From Myxocyprinus asiaticus (lineage: Eukaryota > Chordata > Actinopteri > Cypriniformes > Catostomidae): 64,000 nt of DNA. The DNA lies in contig NC_059388.1 in NCBI RefSeq assembly GCF_019703515.2, forward strand, positions 4,429,979-4,493,978. Direction: 5' to 3'. The notes under the pieces are model-generated. The model did not search any database. It saw only the letters and a program-made list of their open reading frames with translations, and had not been told where the DNA came from. A program made the position numbers and the translations under genes. Of this stretch, positions 33,853-46,071 are shown one piece after another (within the stretch, counting starts at the first letter, position 1; every line of letters begins with the position of its first letter).

Positions 33853-34191
33853 TGTCACATATTCCCTGTTTTTGTTCAGACTTTTGTTGAAATTCTTGTT
33901 TAGTTCCTGTTTCCTGTGGTTTTGTAGTCCTTTGTAGTTTTTTCATGATTGATTCTCTCTGATTGTTTCCCCATGTGTTCCTCGTTCTCTGATTGATTCC
34001 CCAGGTGTTCCTTGTCTTCCCTTGTGTACTTAAGCCCTTGTTTCCCCTGGTTAGTTTGTCAGTCTTCACATGTGTTGTCATGTTCTGTGCTTGGTTTCCC
34101 GTGTTTTGTTTTTTATATTCTGAGTTTCTTTGTTTATCTTCTTGTTAATAAAGCTGCGTTTAGATCCTCATTCCTCGCCTGCCACGTCACA
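33853..34191 (+). mobile_element. LTR, 339 bp, upstream of gag-like frame
   Basis: It begins TGTCACAT and ends ACGTCACA, with AATAAA near 34145. It has the same size and start as the solo LTR at 31207-31538. The gag-like ATG lies only 17 bases beyond its end, so a normal primer-binding site is not obvious. No partner 3' LTR is seen downstream. Confidence 0.65.
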
Positions 34192-34208
34192 GAAAGACTG
34201 ACCTCAAA

Positions 34209-34997
34209 ATGGATCCAGCGGCTGTCTGTGTTCTGCTCCTTCAGCAAGGGGACCGTCCAGTTGAGGATCATGTCCGTGAGTTTTTAGAGATGGCAAATGT
34301 GGTGCACTATCCAGACCGCTCTCTGGTAGTTTTCTTCCGGGCCTGTCTGAATAGTGCACTAAGGGAACTGATGCCTCCGGCTGATCCTCACTGGACACTC
34401 GGCGAATATGTGGAGAAGGCTCTGGAACTTTACGGTTCCCCATATACAGTGGATTATGGCGGGAAACCCGGGCCAAAACCTGCATCTTCGGCCCCTGTCT
34501 CCAGGCCTACCATGGCCCCTGTCTCCAAGTTGAATGATCTGCCACTATTGTCTGTGCGTAGGGCCATGAAGACGCTACCTCACACGCCTGTCACAGCCAA
34601 CGAGCCAGCGCCCACGCCTGCCACGGCCAATGAGCGGGAAGCCTCGTTCGTCCCAGAGCCAGCGTTGCCAGCCTCGTTCGTCCCAGAGCCAGCGTTGCCA
34701 GCCTCGTTCGTCCCAGAGCCAGCATTGCCAGCCTCGTCTGTCCCAGAGCCTGCGTTGCCAACTTGGGCCATCCGGAGGAGGAGAAGAAGAAATGCTTCTG
34801 TTCCCAAGTCTCTTCCCGTGTACACGAACACTGAGGTCATTCCCGGGTCTCTTCCCAAGTTCGCGACCACGGAGGTCATTTCCCAGTCATCCAGACTCTT
34901 TGTTCCGAGTCTTCCACGGCTCCGCCGTCCATGGCTCCGCCACCAGAGTCTTCCACGGCTCCGCCTTCCATGGCTCCGCATAGTGTCAATACTATGA
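34209..34997 (+). CDS. Gag-like protein of an LTR element
   Basis: A 262-codon frame starts at the first ATG after the LTR. The first 100 residues (RPVEDHVREFLEMANVVHYP, VVFFRACLNSALREL, WTLGEYVEKALELYGSPYTV) resemble the Gag region of Ty3/gypsy-related fish retroelements. Residues 145-184 are four copies of a 10-residue ASFVPEPALP-like unit, followed by a basic RRRRRRN stretch and more Pro/Ser/Arg-rich repeats. There is no CCHC knuckle, protease or RT, and no 3' LTR, so the element is partial or non-autonomous. The function is inferred from context. Confidence 0.6.
   Translation: MDPAAVCVLLLQQGDRPVEDHVREFLEMANVVHYPDRSLVVFFRACLNSALRELMPPADPHWTLGEYVEKALELYGSPYTVDYGGKPGPKPASSAPVSRPTMAPVSKLNDLPLLSVRRAMKTLPHTPVTANEPAPTPATANEREASFVPEPALPASFVPEPALPASFVPEPALPASSVPEPALPTWAIRRRRRRNASVPKSLPVYTNTEVIPGSLPKFATTEVISQSSRLFVPSLPRLRRPWLRHQSLPRLRLPWLRIVSIL
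34641..34760 (+). repeat. Four 30-bp coding tandem repeats
   Basis: Units start at 34641, 34671, 34701 and 34731 with 'gcctcgttcgtcccagagcc'. The first two are identical and the last is the most diverged. The unit length keeps the frame. Confidence 0.95.
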
Positions 34998-35525
34998 TAA
35001 CGCACAAAATGACTGATAGGCAGAAAGCATCTCAGACCATGGCCCACAGACACATTTGTCTTTGCTGTTTACAGAGTCTAGAGCTGTCACAGAGACAGGT
35101 GAGATGATGCGAGACTTATTTCATTAATATCTTTCAGGGAGTAGGAACCTTTTTTGCATACCTTTCCATGAAAAATATTGAATACTTTATTGCAAAAGTA
35201 GAAAGTTCAAAACTGTTATGCTTAAAGTTATTTGCACACTTCTCTTCATGTACCATAAGAAAGTAATATAATGATACCAGGGGCACAAATAATGAAAGAT
35301 AATAATGTATAAAAATAGATTTTATAAGAAAGGCCCTGCAACTAAAATGGGTTTTGTGGTATTCCCTTAGCATCAGAAAATGAATGTAAAAGGAAGGCCG
35401 CTCAATATAATCACCCTGATCGGGGCTTTTTAACGCAATAAAGCACACTCATTATGATGGGCTCTTTATGCCTCATCTGCATACATTAAAATAATTCCTA
35501 GCAGCCCTCCGGTGGCTCCACTCAC

Positions 35526-35572
35526 CGTTAGACGCTGTGAAATCAATCGCCACTGTGAAATTAATCTGAGTC
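35526..35572 (-). CDS. cpne8-like: Copine exon 1 of 6 seen
   Basis: A 47-bp exon lies between TTGTGCAG and GTGAGT. Read with one base from the previous exon it gives TQINFTVAIDFTASN plus a final G that completes Gly in the next exon. AIDFTASN contains the DxTxS part of the copine vWA metal-binding site. The preceding exon, which should end in an LDYI-GG-like sequence, was not found in the window. Confidence 0.93.
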
Positions 35573-36174
35573 CTGCACAAGAAAGAGACATAGAAAGGTA
35601 AGTTATTTTCAATCAGTCAAGTATCAGTCATAATTTAATCTCTTAGACATTCAAAAGCTGCTGGAACAATAAAATTCAATTCATTAAGAAACAGTCATGG
35701 TGATGAAAACAGCCTCTTCAGGAAAGCAGCAGGACATGGAGAAATTGAGCCGTCATTGAGATGTGGTCTTAATGTTAATGTAAACCTATTCTGTTAACAT
35801 AAAAATTGTAAGATAACATGATTTATTCATAGGTCATGTTCTAATACAAGACCTCTATGCTGATAGTCAAAAGTCTGGCTATTTGTACTACATAAAGTCT
35901 GGTACACAGCTAATTCTGGCCAAGAACTGCCCACTTAGACAGAAAGAGACTGTCTGACATGTAAAGTGGCTATGTTTTGTTTTTATGTGTCATTTAAGGG
36001 AAGGTAGCATGATTATGCTGGCAACAAGGCAAGGGACAAAACAAACTATTTTAGAAACCTGATGATTTGGCATTTGATTTTGTGAAAGATGTTTGACAAA
36101 CAGCTCTGGGCACATGAGTAAATGATACTAGTGCAATAAAAGTATTTCAATTATTTAAAATTTGACTTTGTCAC
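35573..36174. other. No gene recognised
   Basis: Presumed copine intron by position. AT-rich and without named repeats. Confidence 0.45.
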
Positions 36175-37310
36175 GGCCCTGTCAGATAAAAACCCAGACT
36201 GACAGAATGACAGGACCGTGGCATCATCGTCCCATGTCTGTCTTATATCTTCGTGTGAGCGCATGGTTTCGGTTGTATTCCCTGCTATGCGCTCTTCGGT
36301 CTGTCTTGTTTCATGTCTGGAGCATGGTGTCTGGATCCTGACTTCCTATCTGGTTCGGTTTCGGTATGTGTCGGGATCTGGACACTCATGCTCTATGTCT
36401 GTCTGTTATTTACATGGGTGCATCACGCTTAAGTCATCTTGGCAGCATGCACTCGCATCAATAGTTTATGTCTGTCTCTTGTGAACACGGGTGCGCCTCG
36501 CATCGTGCTCGCGTTGCGTGCCTGGGTCACGAGTCTTGTGTTCATGTATGGAGCATGGTGTCTGGATCCCGACTTCCCTGTTTGGTTCAGTTTTGGTCTG
36601 TGTCGGGGGCCGGACACTCATGCTCCATATTCTGTGTCTGTCTCTCACGACCGCGGACACGCGTTGTGCTCACTTTGCGCTGCATGCCCGGGTCGCGAGC
36701 TGTCTTCACGTTGTGCTAAGGTTCGGTCACTTCGGTCTGAGATTTCAGGTTTGTGTGTTGCCGAACTCTTGCACAGGTGTACGCTCAGGTTTAGTTTAGT
36801 GTGAGAATGCGTGGCCTTACTTTGCCGTTGCTACGCATTCTCTCATCTTGTTGTCAGTTGGCATGGGCATATATTGCCTTATTGTCTTGGCGATGTGCGC
36901 TCATGCCATTCGGGTGTTTTGTTGTCTTGTGAGAGCACATGGCTTCGTTTTTGTATCGCTGCGTGTCTCTCTCTCTTACGTCATACTCCACCTCCTGGTC
37001 TGCCCTCCTTGTTTTCATTAGTTTATTAGTCACACCTGCCCTGTCTTGTTAACCTGTTGATTTCTTTCCCTATTTCAGTCTCCTCATGTTTGCTGTCCAG
37101 TGGCAGTTCGTCTTGTTTCCAGTCACTTGTTTGTTCTCCCATGTCGGTCCTGTCTGTCGGTCCTGTTTCATCCCTGTTCCCATAGCCCGGTGTGGTTTGT
37201 CCTGTGCCCTGTGTGCCCCAGCCTGGATATCCTTTTTCATATGTATATACGTCTTTCTCTTGTGTGTTTCATTATGGGTCTATAAAGGGAATGGATAGGC
37301 ATGCTACATT
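36175..37310 (+). repeat. LTR-like repeat with internal duplication
   Basis: It starts with an inverted pair ('cacggccctgtcag' and 'ctgacagaatgacaggaccgtgg'). It then contains two copies, about 229 bases apart, of a segment beginning 'tggagcatggtgtctggatcc' (near 36317 and 36546). The 3' part ('cacacctgccctgtcttgtt') resembles 5' LTR regions of fish retroelements. The overlapping plus-strand frames have no recognisable protein. Class uncertain. Confidence 0.45.
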
Positions 37311-37677
37311 GAGTAGGGATGTGTTTGTTTGCTGGGACATGGAGCAAATACTAATGCCGTAAGTACGGATCTGTCTCCCCTCATTAGACAATGCTCATTA
37401 CTTTTTGTAATTAAATTTTTTTTATTAAATCATACACTAGCTATGAAATGTAAACATATATATAAAATCAACATTTAAACCCCACAACCCCCATCCCCGA
37501 CCCCGCCCACCCAAAAAACAACCCTGTGGTCAAACATAAGCAAATATATAGAAATAAAAATCCAACCGACACACATATATACATATATAAAAAAATTATA
37601 TACATATATACATACATATGCAAACATAAATACATATATATATACACACACACACACACACATAATAATCATACTAA

Positions 37678-40600
37678 CTATAATACACTACTCTCTCCAC
37701 ACCCCACCCGAGAGCCCTCCAAAAACTCCAAATACCTGCGCCATTTCCAAATAAACTTATCCAAATCACCCCGTCTTCCCGATGACACCTCCTCATAAGC
37801 TGCCACCCTCCCCACCTCCGTGCACCACTCCGGATATGGGGGCGCACTAGCTGACCTCCAACCCCTCAAAATAACCTGCCTGGCAATCACCACACCTGTC
37901 AGAACCCAGTTCTCTATATGGCCATCCCCCACATCGATGACCGCCCCATCGCCCAGAACACAAATCTGGGGCAAAACGAAACCTGAGTGCCCACCACGTT
38001 GCACACAAAATTCTGAACCTTCGACCATAATTTCTGGATCTTGTCTCCATCCTCCGACTGGCATCTCAGGCAGGTGGGTGTGTCTTTAAGACCAAGCCTA
38101 TACAGTCTAGAGGGGGTCCAATAAAATCTATGCAAAATTTTGAATTGTATAAGACGCACCCTTGCATCACTAGATGCAGACTTAATGTTTTTAAGAATCT
38201 TAGCCCACACTCCTTCCTCCAATGCCAAGTTGAAATCTTTCTCCCATACTCTCTTGAGAGAAGTTAAGGCTCCGTCCCCATACTCTGAATTAACAAGGAG
38301 TAGTACACTGATGCCTCATGACCTTTTCCAAAAGCCGCAATCACCTCTCCAAAAGCATCTGCCTCCTTTGGGGGATGTGTGCTACTCCCAAAAATAGTAC
38401 AAAGCAGGTGGCGCAGTTGTAAATACCTATAAAACTGAGGTCTGGGGATCCCAAAAATGTTGGACCAAGTTTTCAAACGATCTCAACACACCACTTTCAT
38501 ATAGGTCACCGAGTGTAGCAACCCCCTTCATAATCCACTCTGGCCAGCAGAAAGGAGACTTGCCAATACACAGTCTTGGGTTCTGCCATATGCTCGAGGC
38601 AACATTTAAATAAGTGTCCAATTTAAACAATCTGGACACTTTAGTCCATACCGAGTGTAAATGCAAAATAACGGGGTGTAACTTAACTTTTCCTATTAAT
38701 TTGATAGAGATGCTTTGTAATGGCGAAATAGGGGCAAGAACTGCCTGTTCAATAGCAAACCAGGGAGGGGCTCTCTCAGGTGGAAGTGACCAATGAGCCA
38801 AATGTCTGAAACTGAACGCATAGTAATAAAACAAAACCTTGGGTCGGCCTAGCCCTCCTTTGTCTACTGGCCTATGTAACTTATTAAAATGCAATCTGGG
38901 ATGTTTACCATTCCAAATGAAGGACTTCGCTATGCAATCAAATTCCTTGAAATAAGAGAGGGGGACATCTACAGGGAGAGATTGTAGCAGGTAATTCAAT
39001 TTTGGAATACAATTCATTTTAATAACATTAACCTTCCCAATCATCGATAAATGTAATGAAGCCCACCTGCTCACATTGCTCGAAAAACTTTTTATTAAAA
39101 GGGTCAAAATTAACACTAACTAAATCAGACAAATTTGCTGGGAATAAAATCCCCAAATACTTATTGCCCTGTTTAGGCCACTGGAAGGCACCCAGCTGAA
39201 AAGCCGTTACTGGGCAGTACGCTGTCAGAGCCAAAGCTTCGGATTTAGCCCAATTGACTTTGTATCCTGAGAACTTGGAAAAGGAATTAATAATTCTGTG
39301 GAGGCAAGGCATAGATCTAGTAGGTTCAGAGACAAGTAATAAAATATCATCTGCGTAAAGCAGAAGCTTATGCGCCACACCTCCCGCCACCACCTCTGGA
39401 AAATCATCCTCCTTTCTTATTGCGGCTGCTAATGGTTCCAGGGCAAGACAGAACAATAATGGGGAAAGAGGGCAGCCCTGCCGAGTGCCCCTATTCAGAG
39501 TAAAATAATCTGATATTAATCCATTTGTTTGTACCACTGCTACAGGGTGTTTATAAAGTAACTTAATCCAACCAATAAATGTATTCCCGAACCCATAAAT
39601 TTCCAAAATCTTAAACGGATAATCACATTCTACTATATCAAATGCCTTTTCGGCGTCAAGTGAGATGGCAGCGATCAGAGATTGATCATTCGCTACTGAC
39701 CTCATGATATTGATGAGACGCCTGATGTTATCAGAAGAGCTACGGCCCCAAATAAATCCCACCTGATCTATATGTATAAGTGATGTCATAACTTTACTTA
39801 ATCGATTAGCCAAAATTTTTGACAATATTTTTACATCTAGTTGGATCAGGGAGATTGGACGGCAACTTTTACACTCGCTTGGATCTTTGTCCTTTTTAAG
39901 AATCGGACTGATCCGGGCTTGTGTCATGGTTGGAGGAAGCTTTCCATTCTTTAATGAATCAGTATAAACTTCTAACAAAAGTGGAGCCAGTTCTGTAGCA
40001 TAGGATCTAAAAAATTCTGCGGCAAAACCACCTGGCCCCGGAGCTTTGCCAGTAGGTAGGGACTTAATTACCTCGTCAAGCTCCTCCAAGGTTACCTCAG
40101 AATCAAGAGTTTTTTTTGCTCAGTTGTCAGTTTAGGAAGACCTAATGGTTCCACAAAGTTTCTAATATCTTCATCAGTAGAATAAGACATGGAACTATAA
40201 AGATCAATATAGAATTCTTTAAAGGCATTATTAATATCAATGGCTGAAGTAAAAATTTCACCACCAGCAGATTTCACTGAGGGAATGGTAGAAAAAGACT
40301 CTCTCTGCTTTATATATCTAGCCAAAAGCTTCCCTGCTTTGTCCCCCGACTCAAAGTATGACTGTCTTTCCCTGAATAACCAAAACTCCACTTTCCGCGA
40401 CAAAATAGTATTATATCTATATTTCAATCGGGTCAATTCTCTGAGGCCATCAGCTGACATACAGCGCTTCAGCTCTGCCTCTGCACTTTTTTAATATTTC
40501 CTTCCAACTCCACAAGTTCTTGTGCTTTGGATTTTTTGATGAATGAGGCATACTGTATGATCTGACCCCTAAGAAATGCCTTAAGTGCCTCCCAAGCCAC

Positions 40601-41484
40601 GCCCACAGAGGATACTGAGGACCAGTTGGTCTCCATACAAACACTGATTTCAGTCTTTAACATTTGTTGGAAATCAGGATTTTGCAAAAGGGATACATTA
40701 AGGCGCCAACTATATGATTTCTTTTTCTCTATATGTGGCAACACCTCTAAACTCACCAGGGCGTGATCCGAGACTAAAATGTTTCCAATTGAGCAATCAA
40801 CAACAGATGAAATGAGGGATTTGGATATATATATATATATATAAAAAAAAAATCTATTCTAGAATCAATCGTATGGACTGATGGAAAAAAATGTATAGTC
40901 TTTACCAGATGGGTTCAAAAGTCTCCAAATATCTGTAAGACCAAGACTTTTACACATCCTGTGAAGCGTCAATGTTGCTCTAGGGGGCTTGCACACTTTT
41001 GCTTCACTATGATCAAGGACTGAGTCCATCAAAAGATTAAAGTCTCCTCCCAATATTATATCATGAGGGGTGCCAGCGGTTTGCAGCATCCCTTCAAGAT
41101 CTATAAAAAAGCCCTGATCATCAGTGTTAGGTGTGTAAATATTAGCCAAAATCAACCTTTGCCCTTGAATTTCAGCTAAAACAATAATTACTCTTCCTAA
41201 TTTATCTTTAATCTGTTTGAGACATTTGAATTGTAGATGTTTATCTACCAATATAATGACTCCCTTGCTCTTACTTGAGCCAGCACTAAAAAAAAACCAT
41301 GTCCACCCCATATCTTCCCAAATTTTTCAGCTTCCTGCGGGGAGAGATGTGTTTCTTGAAGAAACACTATATCATATTTCTTACGTTTAAGGAAAGTAAT
41401 AACCTTCCTTCTTTTTATGGGGTTCCCCAACCCATTTACATTCCATGTGGAGAGAGATAGTACACTTATATTAACATTTGACAT
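37678..41484 (-). pseudogene. L1 ORF2 (endonuclease and reverse transcriptase), few breaks
   Basis: The endonuclease begins at 41484-41245 (LSTWNVNGLGNPIKRRK, FLQETHLS) and continues in another frame to 40865 (ANIYTPN, IILGGDFN). After a linker (40756-40092) comes the RT in one open frame, 40089-39028. It contains GKAPGPGGF, RPISLIQLDVKILSKILANR, GTRQGCPLSPLLF and a catalytic LLYADDILLL. The C-terminal part continues at 39116-38427 and, in further frames, to 37678, with a CLRC cysteine pair. The breaks lie near 41250, 40860, 40450, 40090, 39110 and 38430. Confidence 0.92.
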
Positions 41485-42084
41485 TTTGATAAAGTAGAAA
41501 AAAAAAATTGTGTGTCAAAAACAAAATTATACAGACCAGATTCCCCATTAGTGAAACAATCAAACCCCGAACTTCCCCCCGAACAATACAAACAGAAAAA
41601 AGAAAAACGTGCGCATTAACCCCGCACACGAAAGCGGCAACCGGCGACAATCCCTTTAAACTCTAAAGGTCCATGAACGCCCATGAGCCCCAGGTGGTCG
41701 AGTCAATTCACTCGGAGGCTGCATAAAAAGTATATACCATGACTTACATAATCCGTCAACTTTATAAAAGACATCCTTTGTGTGAGCATGTAGATATTTT
41801 GTGGTCATCTGTAGTGTCCACTCTCAAACTGGCCGGGAACTTCAATGCAAAATTTCTTTAAGGAAAAGTGTTATTCACAAAACAAGCTCCGGCCGCTAGT
41901 GACGCCCAGCTTCCTCAAGAGTAAGTACAGCGAGTCGACCCACTCACATAAGAAACATCCAATGGTTTACTCAGACATTGATTCAATAAAGACATTGCCT
42001 GATTTGGACATGTAAATACTTTGCGACCGACCTTCGTTTCTATTCTCAGTTTGGCCGGAAACATTAAAGCAAAAGTAATCTTTC

Positions 42085-42806
42085 ACTGATGTAAGAGTTT
42101 CTTACATTCCTTGAACCAATCACGTTTCTCTCGTCAAGTTCGCAAAGTCCGGGAACAAGTAAATATTATGGTTCTTCCAAGGAAGCTTCCCTTTGCTCCT
42201 CGCCTGATGCAACACAAGATCTTTATCGGATGAGCTCAGAAATCTGGCCAGAATCGGTCAGGGCCTGTCTCCCTCAGCAGATCTGTGAGCTGGGACTCTG
42301 TGAGCTCGCTCGATTTCCAGCTTGTGGCCTGTTTTGTCGAGCAGACTCAGGGAAAAGCTCCTCTAGGAATTTCACCATACCTCTGCCCTCCTCATGCTCA
42401 GGAATTCCAACAATTCGAACGTTATTCCTGCGGCTTCTATTCTCAAGATCTTCAAGCTTTTCAAGGAGATGTTCCAAATCAACTTTGGTCGCGGGCAGAT
42501 TAGCGGTTAATTCCCTCTCCGAAGATTCCAAAAAATCGGTTCTTTCTCAACATCAGTCACTCTTGTAACTAACTCAGAGAATTTTGTTTCCATCGGCGTA
42601 ATCGATTGACGTATTACAGCGAGATCCTCCAAGTCAGCAAGAATCTTCGTCAACATCACTGACATGTTGGACAACTGACGCTGGATTCCTTCTCCCGCCG
42701 TGCCATCCAAATTGAGTCCCCGGTCTGTTTGTCTGTCGGGGCTTTCATCCTGAACACGTAAGTGTCTTTTAATGTCTCCAGAGCCAGAGGATTTTGATTT
42801 CTTTGC
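42085..42806 (-). pseudogene. L1 ORF1 (RNA-binding protein), frame-broken
   Basis: The ATG at 42806 opens MAKKSKSSGSGDIKRHLRVQ and a coiled-coil-like stretch. After a frameshift near 42520 the frame has DLENRSRRNNVRIVGIPEHE, the conserved L1 ORF1p RNA-recognition entry. The C-terminal domain follows in another frame, with IERAHR, one TGA near 42266, VLHQARSKGKLPWK and YLFPDF. ORF1p binds LINE RNA as a trimer. Confidence 0.85.
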
Positions 42807-42984
42807 CATGTTTTCTATCAAAGAGCAAATGTGTAACTGGGTGTATCAAAATTCACCAGATTATAACATGAAAAAATTTCAAATTTAGCAAAGTGCGTAG
42901 AACTTGTTGCTCAAACGTCTGCCCCTTGCATGGCGTCACGTGACCTCTGACTATGCTCATTACTAAGGTTACAGCTGCAGTTAC

Positions 42985-43009
42985 ACACACACACACACAC
43001 ACACACACG
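42985..43009. repeat. (AC)n microsatellite
   Basis: About 12 CA dinucleotides just beyond the L1 5' flank. Another AC run lies at about 44623-44650. Confidence 0.9.
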
Positions 43010-43229
43010 TGCACACACTACTGTCCCAAAACTACAGTAACACTTAAACTAGATAAAAAAAGTTTGTCATGAGAAAGCCTAGCCTGCAAGTTTGAAGTAG
43101 TTGTAAAAGCTTGAAGTTTGAAGGTTTGAAGTAGTTACAAGTTTAAGTACTAGTTTTAAAAGTTCAAAGTTTAAAGATTATAAGACCATTCAGTCTATCA
43201 GATAAATAGATAGCTCATTTGGTTGCTAG

Positions 43230-44204
43230 GCAGTTACAAGGTGACACTCAAAATGCTCCTTGCTACCATGAGTCCAATGAATGAAACCAGAAGTCTTTAC
43301 GTTGTTCTGGTGCAGAGATATGTGATTTGTTACTTGGTTGCTAGGGTTGCTAGCATGTTTTAGCACTTTGCTAGGCATTGCTAACATGTGTTAGCATGAT
43401 GCTAGCATATTTTTAGCACATTTTAGAACTTCGCTAGACGTTGCTAGCATGTGTTAGCATGATGCTAGCATGTTTTTAGCACATCGCTAGGTGTTGCTAG
43501 CATGACTTAGCATTATGCTAGCTTGTTTTTAGCATGTGTTAACACTTCGCTAAGCAGTGTTAGCATGTGTTAGCATGATTCTAACATGTTTTTAGAACGT
43601 TTTAACACTTCGCTAGGTGTTGCTAGCATGAGACTGAGTCAAACGTGCCAAACAGGAAATTTCTACTATGTTCTGGTGCAGAGATATGTGTTTTGCTACT
43701 TGGTTGCTAGGGTAAGCCCATGTGGTTGCTAGGCAGTTGCGAGTGTGATACCAAGAAGGCTGCTTGCTGTTCTGAGTCATACAAGCCAACAATGAAGTCT
43801 CTACGACATTCTGATCCTGAGATACCCATCTAAGCGATTTTAAATGGAAGTCAAATGGGTTTGGTTGCTAGGGCATGGCTAAGTAGTTTTCATGATGATA
43901 CTTGAAGACTGATAGCTCACCCAATTCAAACAAGCCAACTCATGTCTGTAGGACATTCTAATCAGGAGATATCCATCTAAGCCATTTTGAATGGCAGTCA
44001 AAGGGTTTTGGTTGCTAGGGTGCACTAAATGGTTGCTAGATTGTATGCAGTTGCTAGGGTGTTAAAGTGATGGAGTGAAGTGGTAACCCCATCTGGTTGC
44101 TAAGCAGTTACCAGGGTGATACTTATCAAGGCTCCTTGCCATCCTGAGTGAAATAATTCAACCCAGAAGTCTCTACGATGTTCTGGTGCAGAGATATGCG
44201 ATTT
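43230..44204 (+). repeat. 138-bp array ('gttgctaggg'), left part
   Basis: Degenerate copies of the repeat that continues at 48496. An embedded shorter array of 'gttagcatgatgctagcatg' units with a period of about 57-64 bases lies at 43345-43640. The inverted-repeat element at 44205 cuts this part from the rest. Confidence 0.85.
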
Positions 44205-44620
44205 CCCAGGTAGCCAGCGCAATCGGGCCAACTGCGGCTGAGTGTTGGCTCACTCGTTTGTGTTCTAGCAGCGGCTCACCAAAAGTGAGCCAGATCTGGC
44301 CCAGTAATTGTTGCCAGATTTGGCTAGGCTTTGGATGTGCGGATTTGGCCCGATTTGGGCTGAGATACGGCACATTTAGCCACATTCAGCCCGACTATGG
44401 ACCAAAAGTGCTGGCCTCATTTTGGGTGAGATATGGCCATACAGACCTGGACCAGTTTAGGCTGAGTGCTGGGGGTGGACAGATCAAAGACTGGGGCACG
44501 GGGTAGGGTAGAGATGCCTTTTCAAGGTGGGTCACCTTTTAACAATTTTGCAAATTGGTGTGACTTTGTCATAAAATTATGTAGCAGTGACCCCTAAACT
44601 TAAATGTAATATCTTTTAAC

Positions 44621-44655
<35 letters not shown>

Positions 44656-44989
44656 ATTAACTAAGCTAAATTGCAAAATGATTTCTTTTTAAAATATATA
44701 CTTTGGAAGATTAGTTGTAAAGCCCTTTCCCTGTCAATTTTATGTTATTTATTGTATTTCATTATTATTTTAATTCCTATTATTAATTTATTTTTTTTTA
44801 GCTTTTTTCCCCACATTCTCTTTTCTTCTTTGGTGATTTCATCATTCAGGTTGTTTGTTTCTTTAATCCATTCAGTTTAACTAAATTTGGTAATTAATGA
44901 TTTAATTCATCTAATCAAACCAGCTTAAAGTGGTTAAGGGAACTATGGTTTTGAGAAAAAAACAAAAACAGCATCTCTGCTCTGAGTTT

Positions 44990-45096
44990 CAAGACATACA
45001 CACTAGCTGCGACATCTAGCGACGACACTTGGTGGGCTTTTGGAGCTGCCAGATTAACCACCAGAACAGCAGAAGAACTTCTAGCTTACTACCGCG
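44990..45096 (+). other. Possible 5' non-coding exon in the inverted-repeat element
   Basis: A GC-richer segment ends at CCGCG followed by GTGAGT, a strong donor, about 800 bases before the first DUF4806-like exon. The start is not defined. It could be the first exon of the carried gene. Confidence 0.35.
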
Positions 45097-45910
45097 GTGA
45101 GTATATCTTTGATAATCTAACATATAACATCATTTTAATAAACCGATCTACACGTATAAATAAACATTACGTCGATATTATAAGTAAGCTAAAATCGTGT
45201 GTTGGCTGATATAGCACTAGATATACTCTTGAGAATTATGGTAGCCAATTTAAAAGATTATCACTTAATGAATCGACAGCCTGTCTGCTAATCTTCAAAT
45301 TTTTTTACACTAAACAGTATACTTTTGTAGTGAACTGTATGTAGAGTTTGCTATGATAATGCCGTTTAATAAGACAAGGCGGTGTAGAGAATGTTGCGAA
45401 AGGACTAATTTTTTAAATTGCCACCAGCCTATATCAACAAATGTGTAGCATTACAATTTAATAATACATTTTGTATATTTTGTAAAGAAAATGTAAAAAT
45501 CGATGTTTTTGATCAAATTAAAACTCTTAAGGCCGTCCACTGACATTGGTGGCATTATTTGATTGGTTTACACGATGTCAACCGGCTTGACCATTATGCT
45601 TTCTCCAAAGGTAGAGCTGGTTGTTATCTCCTATCTAGACATATCGGGGGAATTCGGCTGTTAAAAACATTCTAATTTAACTCTGCTCAAATGAAGGAAA
45701 TGACTTAAACATTCCTTCATTTTGCTAAATGAGATTCAAAGATCCAAGTCAGTCTGGAGCCATGATTTAGTATTTTAAATATGTAATTAATTTAGATAAC
45801 TTTGTAGACATCTGTTTTCACTTTGATATTAAGGGATTTTTCTGTTATTGTCATAAAAACCTCATTTAATCTGTACTGTACCATTTGTAACTGACAATGT
45901 TGTCTTTCAG

Positions 45911-46071
45911 GTCACCTATTTTGGACTGGCAGGGGGTCTGACTGTAAAAGAAACTGTCTGGAGAATAATGTCAAAACTATTGACGAACCAACTGGCGAAG
46001 CAAATTAACTGGTGCGGAGTGAATGGGAAGTATGGCTTTGAACCACTTGCCATTTAAATATGTTGTCCTCA
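45911..46071 (+). pseudogene. DUF4806-like exon A
   Basis: It lies between TTTCAG and GTAAGT. One frame reads FGLAGGLTVKETVWRIMSKL and then LTNQLAKQINWCGVNGKYGF. This is the pattern of the DUF4806 domain (a GG turn, then INW-G-NGK-F). One extra T near 46055 shifts the frame just before the donor. The domain's function is unknown, and I recall it often near fish transposable elements. Confidence 0.6.

Larger units (their letters stand above)
37403..42948 (-). mobile_element. Full-length L1-clade LINE with 16-bp target-site duplication
   Basis: The unit reads on the minus strand as a short 5' UTR, ORF1, a spacer, ORF2, a 3' UTR and an A-rich tail. It is flanked by GACAATGCTCATTACT at 37387-37402 and GACTATGCTCATTACT at 42949-42964, which differ at one base. 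The L1-type ORF pair, the complete length of 5546 bp and the duplication together define the ends. Both ORFs are damaged by small frameshifts and stops. Confidence 0.95.

Noticed and set aside
36218..37298. Cluster of Cys/Ser-rich plus-strand frames
   Set aside because: They follow the duplicated repeat, lack family features and have no consistent start.
37820..38397. Plus-strand proline/serine-rich frames
   Set aside because: Antisense to L1 ORF2; no independent support.
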